Source: GCA-2706205 sp964215955
GTDB lineage: Bacteria > Bdellovibrionota > Bacteriovoracia > Bacteriovoracales > Bacteriovoracaceae
Length of the DNA stretch: 64,000 bases
Assembly (NCBI GenBank): GCA_964215955.1
Contig: CAXPDR010000034.1
Span: 1 to 64,000, forward strand
Direction of reading: 5' to 3'
The position numbers and the translations under genes are program-made. The notes under the pieces were generated by a model. It did not search any database, was not told the DNA's origin, and saw nothing but the letters and a program-made list of their open reading frames with translations. Below, piece by piece: positions 61,805-64,000 of this stretch; the stretch's first letter is position 1; every line of letters begins with the position of its first letter.

Positions 61805-63622
61805 ATGCAAAGTTATAAGATTTCTAAAAACTTAAAAAATGATTATAGTTTATTTGATTCACTTGATGGGACTCATCCATTAAAAGAAGTTATTCCAAAT
61901 GGTTTTGTGGATTATCCTGCACGATTACGAAAAGGCGGGAAGGTAAGGTATTTTAACTTCAATCTTGCTAAAGAGATGGGCTTAATTCCAAGTGATCATC
62001 CTAATCAGTTAAATTCAACTCTAGAAGCTAAAATTTTAGAAACATTTTCCATTCAAATAATCAATGAATACGATCAATTGAAAAATAAAAAATTCCCAAA
62101 ATCTGAAATGAAAGATGGGAAGTATATGGCCACAAGGTATTTGCAATTACAACATGAAGATAAAAAAGGCAGAACTTCAGGAGATGGAAGAAGTATATGG
62201 AATGGTCAAATACAATATAATGGTCAAACTTGGGATATTTCCTCTGGTGGAACTGGTGGAACATGTTTAAGTCCAGCGACTAGTAAGTATAATAAATTCT
62301 TTGAAACAGGTGATCCTTCAATTTCATACGGATGTGGTTATGCTGAAATAGATGAGGGACTCGCAACGGCCATTATGAGTAAAGCTCTTAAACGAAATGG
62401 TTACTCAACTGAGGAAAGTTTAGCCATTATAGAGTTTAAGGATAATATAAGTATTAATGTTAGGGCTCATTCCTGTTTAATTAGACCAAGTCACTTTTTT
62501 TTATATCTTAAACAGAATCGATTAGAAGAGCTAAAAAACCTTTTAGAATACTATATTGAAAGTAATCGCTATAAAAGTGAATGGAAAACTTGTCCCAAAG
62601 GTGTAGGAAAGTATAAATTTGCATTAAATAAATTTGCGCAAGATTTTGCTAAAGCTACAGCCAACTTTGAAGATGATTATATTTTTTGCTGGTTGGATTG
62701 GGATGGGGATAACATTTTAATGGACGCAGGGATTTTAGATTATGGCTCTGTTAGACAGTTTGGAATTTGCCATTATGAATATAGGTATGATGATGTTGAG
62801 CAATTTAGTACAAACTTATTAGAACAAAAGAAAAAGGCGAGGCAAATGGTGCAAACTTTTGCTCAGCTAATAAACTATGTAAAAGAAGGTACTAAAGATA
62901 AAATCAGTGCATTTAAAGATTGTGAAGCTACGAAACATTTTGATAAAGTATTTGAAAATCAAAAAAATATCAATTTATTGAAAAAAATAGGTTTCACTGA
63001 AAGAAAAACGAAACATTTACTTAAAAAGTATCCTCATATTATTAAATCTTTTAAAAAAAATTACACTTACTTTGAAAGAGTTAAATCTAGTTCGGGAATT
63101 ATCAAGGTCTCTGATGGAGTAAATTGTGATGTTATTTTTAACATGAGAGAAGCACTTAAGAATCTTTCGCAAGTTTACTTAGTGAATAACTTAAAAAAAA
63201 TTGATTCGAGTGAATTTATTGATTTAATTAAGTCTGGATTTATAACAGAAAAAGAAACTGAAATAAGCGCCGCAAGAGAAAAGAAAATAAATAGTTTTCA
63301 AAACACATATATCAAGTTGTTAAAAAGATGTGCCAAACTTTTTCAAATTACAGAGCAAGAACTACTTCAAGAAGTGGCTTTTAGAAGCTCTGTTATTAAT
63401 AAAGGTGAACGAATTACAGGAGATGCAGTTACTCATATCATTGATTATATATTAAAGAATAGAAAAACCTTTGATTCTTCTCAATTATTTGAGTTCTTAG
63501 AAAACTTGGAAAAAACTCAAAATCTAAATCCTGACTTAACGGTCTCAAGAGCTGAATTTCAGAAAAACTCACATTTTAATCACGCTCTTAATTTAATTAT
63601 AGAAAATAGAGAAGGTATATGA
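61805..63622 (+). CDS. Divergent SelO-like protein adenylyltransferase
   Basis: 605 residues. SelO features: a nucleotide loop SGDGRSIWNGQIQYNGQTWD, a glycine loop SSGGTGGT, INVRAHSCLIRPSHFFLYLK (matching the VRVAxSxxRxGSFE region), and the metal-binding WLDWDGDNILMDAGILDYGS, where the N and the DYG motif appear. SelO is a pseudokinase that AMPylates proteins by binding ATP upside down. The sequence is more divergent and longer in spacing than YdiU. It overlaps the peptidase gene by four bases. Confidence 0.65.
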   Translation: MQSYKISKNLKNDYSLFDSLDGTHPLKEVIPNGFVDYPARLRKGGKVRYFNFNLAKEMGLIPSDHPNQLNSTLEAKILETFSIQIINEYDQLKNKKFPKSEMKDGKYMATRYLQLQHEDKKGRTSGDGRSIWNGQIQYNGQTWDISSGGTGGTCLSPATSKYNKFFETGDPSISYGCGYAEIDEGLATAIMSKALKRNGYSTEESLAIIEFKDNISINVRAHSCLIRPSHFFLYLKQNRLEELKNLLEYYIESNRYKSEWKTCPKGVGKYKFALNKFAQDFAKATANFEDDYIFCWLDWDGDNILMDAGILDYGSVRQFGICHYEYRYDDVEQFSTNLLEQKKKARQMVQTFAQLINYVKEGTKDKISAFKDCEATKHFDKVFENQKNINLLKKIGFTERKTKHLLKKYPHIIKSFKKNYTYFERVKSSSGIIKVSDGVNCDVIFNMREALKNLSQVYLVNNLKKIDSSEFIDLIKSGFITEKETEISAAREKKINSFQNTYIKLLKRCAKLFQITEQELLQEVAFRSSVINKGERITGDAVTHIIDYILKNRKTFDSSQLFEFLENLEKTQNLNPDLTVSRAEFQKNSHFNHALNLIIENREGI

Positions 63623-64000
63623 AGCTAGTATTCTATAGTGGTGGATTTCCTGAGGAAAATGAAAACTTAGATAAAGAATTAATTAAACTTTTTCAAAAAG
63701 AAAAATTATCTTTAACTTTTATACCTTCCAGTAGTGAAGGAGCATCCGAAGAGTATCATGAGCTCATAGAACAATATTCTCCACTTGGCATTCAAAGCAT
63801 TTTGAAGCTCAATATTGACCAACCTTTTAGTGATACAATGAAGAAAATTGCCTTCAAATCAGATATTATTCATCTGGGAGGAGGAAACACCTTTTATTTC
63901 TTAAAGCAATTACGAAAGAATAATCTAATTGCAGAGTTAAAAGAATTTGTTAATAGAGGGGGCGTTTTAACTGGATTAAGTGCTGGTGCAATTATTATGA
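63619..64000 (+). CDS. Peptidase E-like (S51) protein, cut by the window end
   Basis: Partial, 127 codons visible, no stop reached. Starts MKLVFYSGGFPEENE; IIHLGGGNTFYFLKQLR and GGVLTGLSAGAIIM carry the S51 glutamine-amidotransferase-like fold, with the nucleophilic Ser of GLSAGA. Peptidase E cleaves Asp-X dipeptides. Its ATG overlaps the SelO stop (ATGA), so the two are co-translated. Confidence 0.82.
   Translation, partial: MKLVFYSGGFPEENENLDKELIKLFQKEKLSLTFIPSSSEGASEEYHELIEQYSPLGIQSILKLNIDQPFSDTMKKIAFKSDIIHLGGGNTFYFLKQLRKNNLIAELKEFVNRGGVLTGLSAGAIIM

Overview
This is an AT-rich chromosomal segment from a Gram-negative bacterium. It has many signal peptides, lipoproteins, outer-membrane and TPR proteins, and an envelope-spanning motor operon of the Myxococcus Agl/Glt type. 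The gene set (TIGR02147-type HTH regulator, OMP_myx_plus-like barrel, AgmX/PglI protein, secreted metallopeptidases, L,D-transpeptidase, penicillin acylase) points to Bdellovibrionota, most likely a Bacteriovoracaceae (Bacteriovorax/Halobacteriovorax)-like organism. The taxonomic call is inference from gene content and base composition; there is no rRNA marker here.

Layout: 1-507 holds a highly folded non-coding element ending in an intrinsic terminator. 0.5-4.4 kb is an hflK-hflC-DTW-phosphodiesterase operon on the minus strand. 4.4-11.9 kb is mixed metabolism: ogt, an erythromycin-esterase-like protein, a DUF1232 protein, a nitroreductase, a coupled pckA/C4-dicarboxylate transporter pair and an SDR. 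12-17.7 kb is accessory in character: a TIGR02147-type regulator with a secreted HEALH protein, an ATP-grasp ligase paired with an HETAH protein, and an MBL-fold lipoprotein whose start codon lies inside a terminator hairpin. 17.7-22.1 kb is a signalling island (OmpR-type regulator, a pseudo-receiver, a receiver, and a hybrid kinase with Hpt). 22-31.6 kb holds Usp, FMN-binding, penicillin acylase, NYN nuclease, uridine kinase and L,D-transpeptidase genes plus a second DTW gene. 31.6-36.3 kb has a metzincin-like lipoprotein, an ECF sigma/anti-sigma pair and a kinase/receiver pair. 36.3-38.3 kb is an SOS unit: lexA divergent from dinB, plus an unannotated 57-codon gene after lexA. 38.7-46.6 kb is housekeeping and transport (glutamine amidotransferase, peptide-binding protein, Dus, YjbQ, PLD, Nudix, MscS). 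46.6-56.2 kb is a nine-gene minus-strand operon for a gliding-type motor: OM barrel, TPR proteins, ExbB/TolQ, two ExbD/TolR and an FHA-AgmX protein. 56.3-64 kb has a vWA lipoprotein with a long PEPT repeat, a small metallopeptidase, MgtC, a lipoprotein, a TerB-like protein, a divergent SelO, and a peptidase E gene cut by the window end.

The most interesting signals are these. (1) At least eight genes lack a Shine-Dalgarno sequence but carry a -10-like hexamer exactly 6 or 7 nt before the start codon, which suggests widespread leaderless transcription. (2) Small genes with strong ribosome binding sites or plausible membrane sequences are easily missed. (3) An ATP-grasp ligase is paired with a zinc-metallopeptidase-like protein. 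(4) A terminator overlaps a lipoprotein start codon. (5) Several structured intergenic elements could be non-coding RNAs. All functional statements are from reading the sequence; no database search was run.
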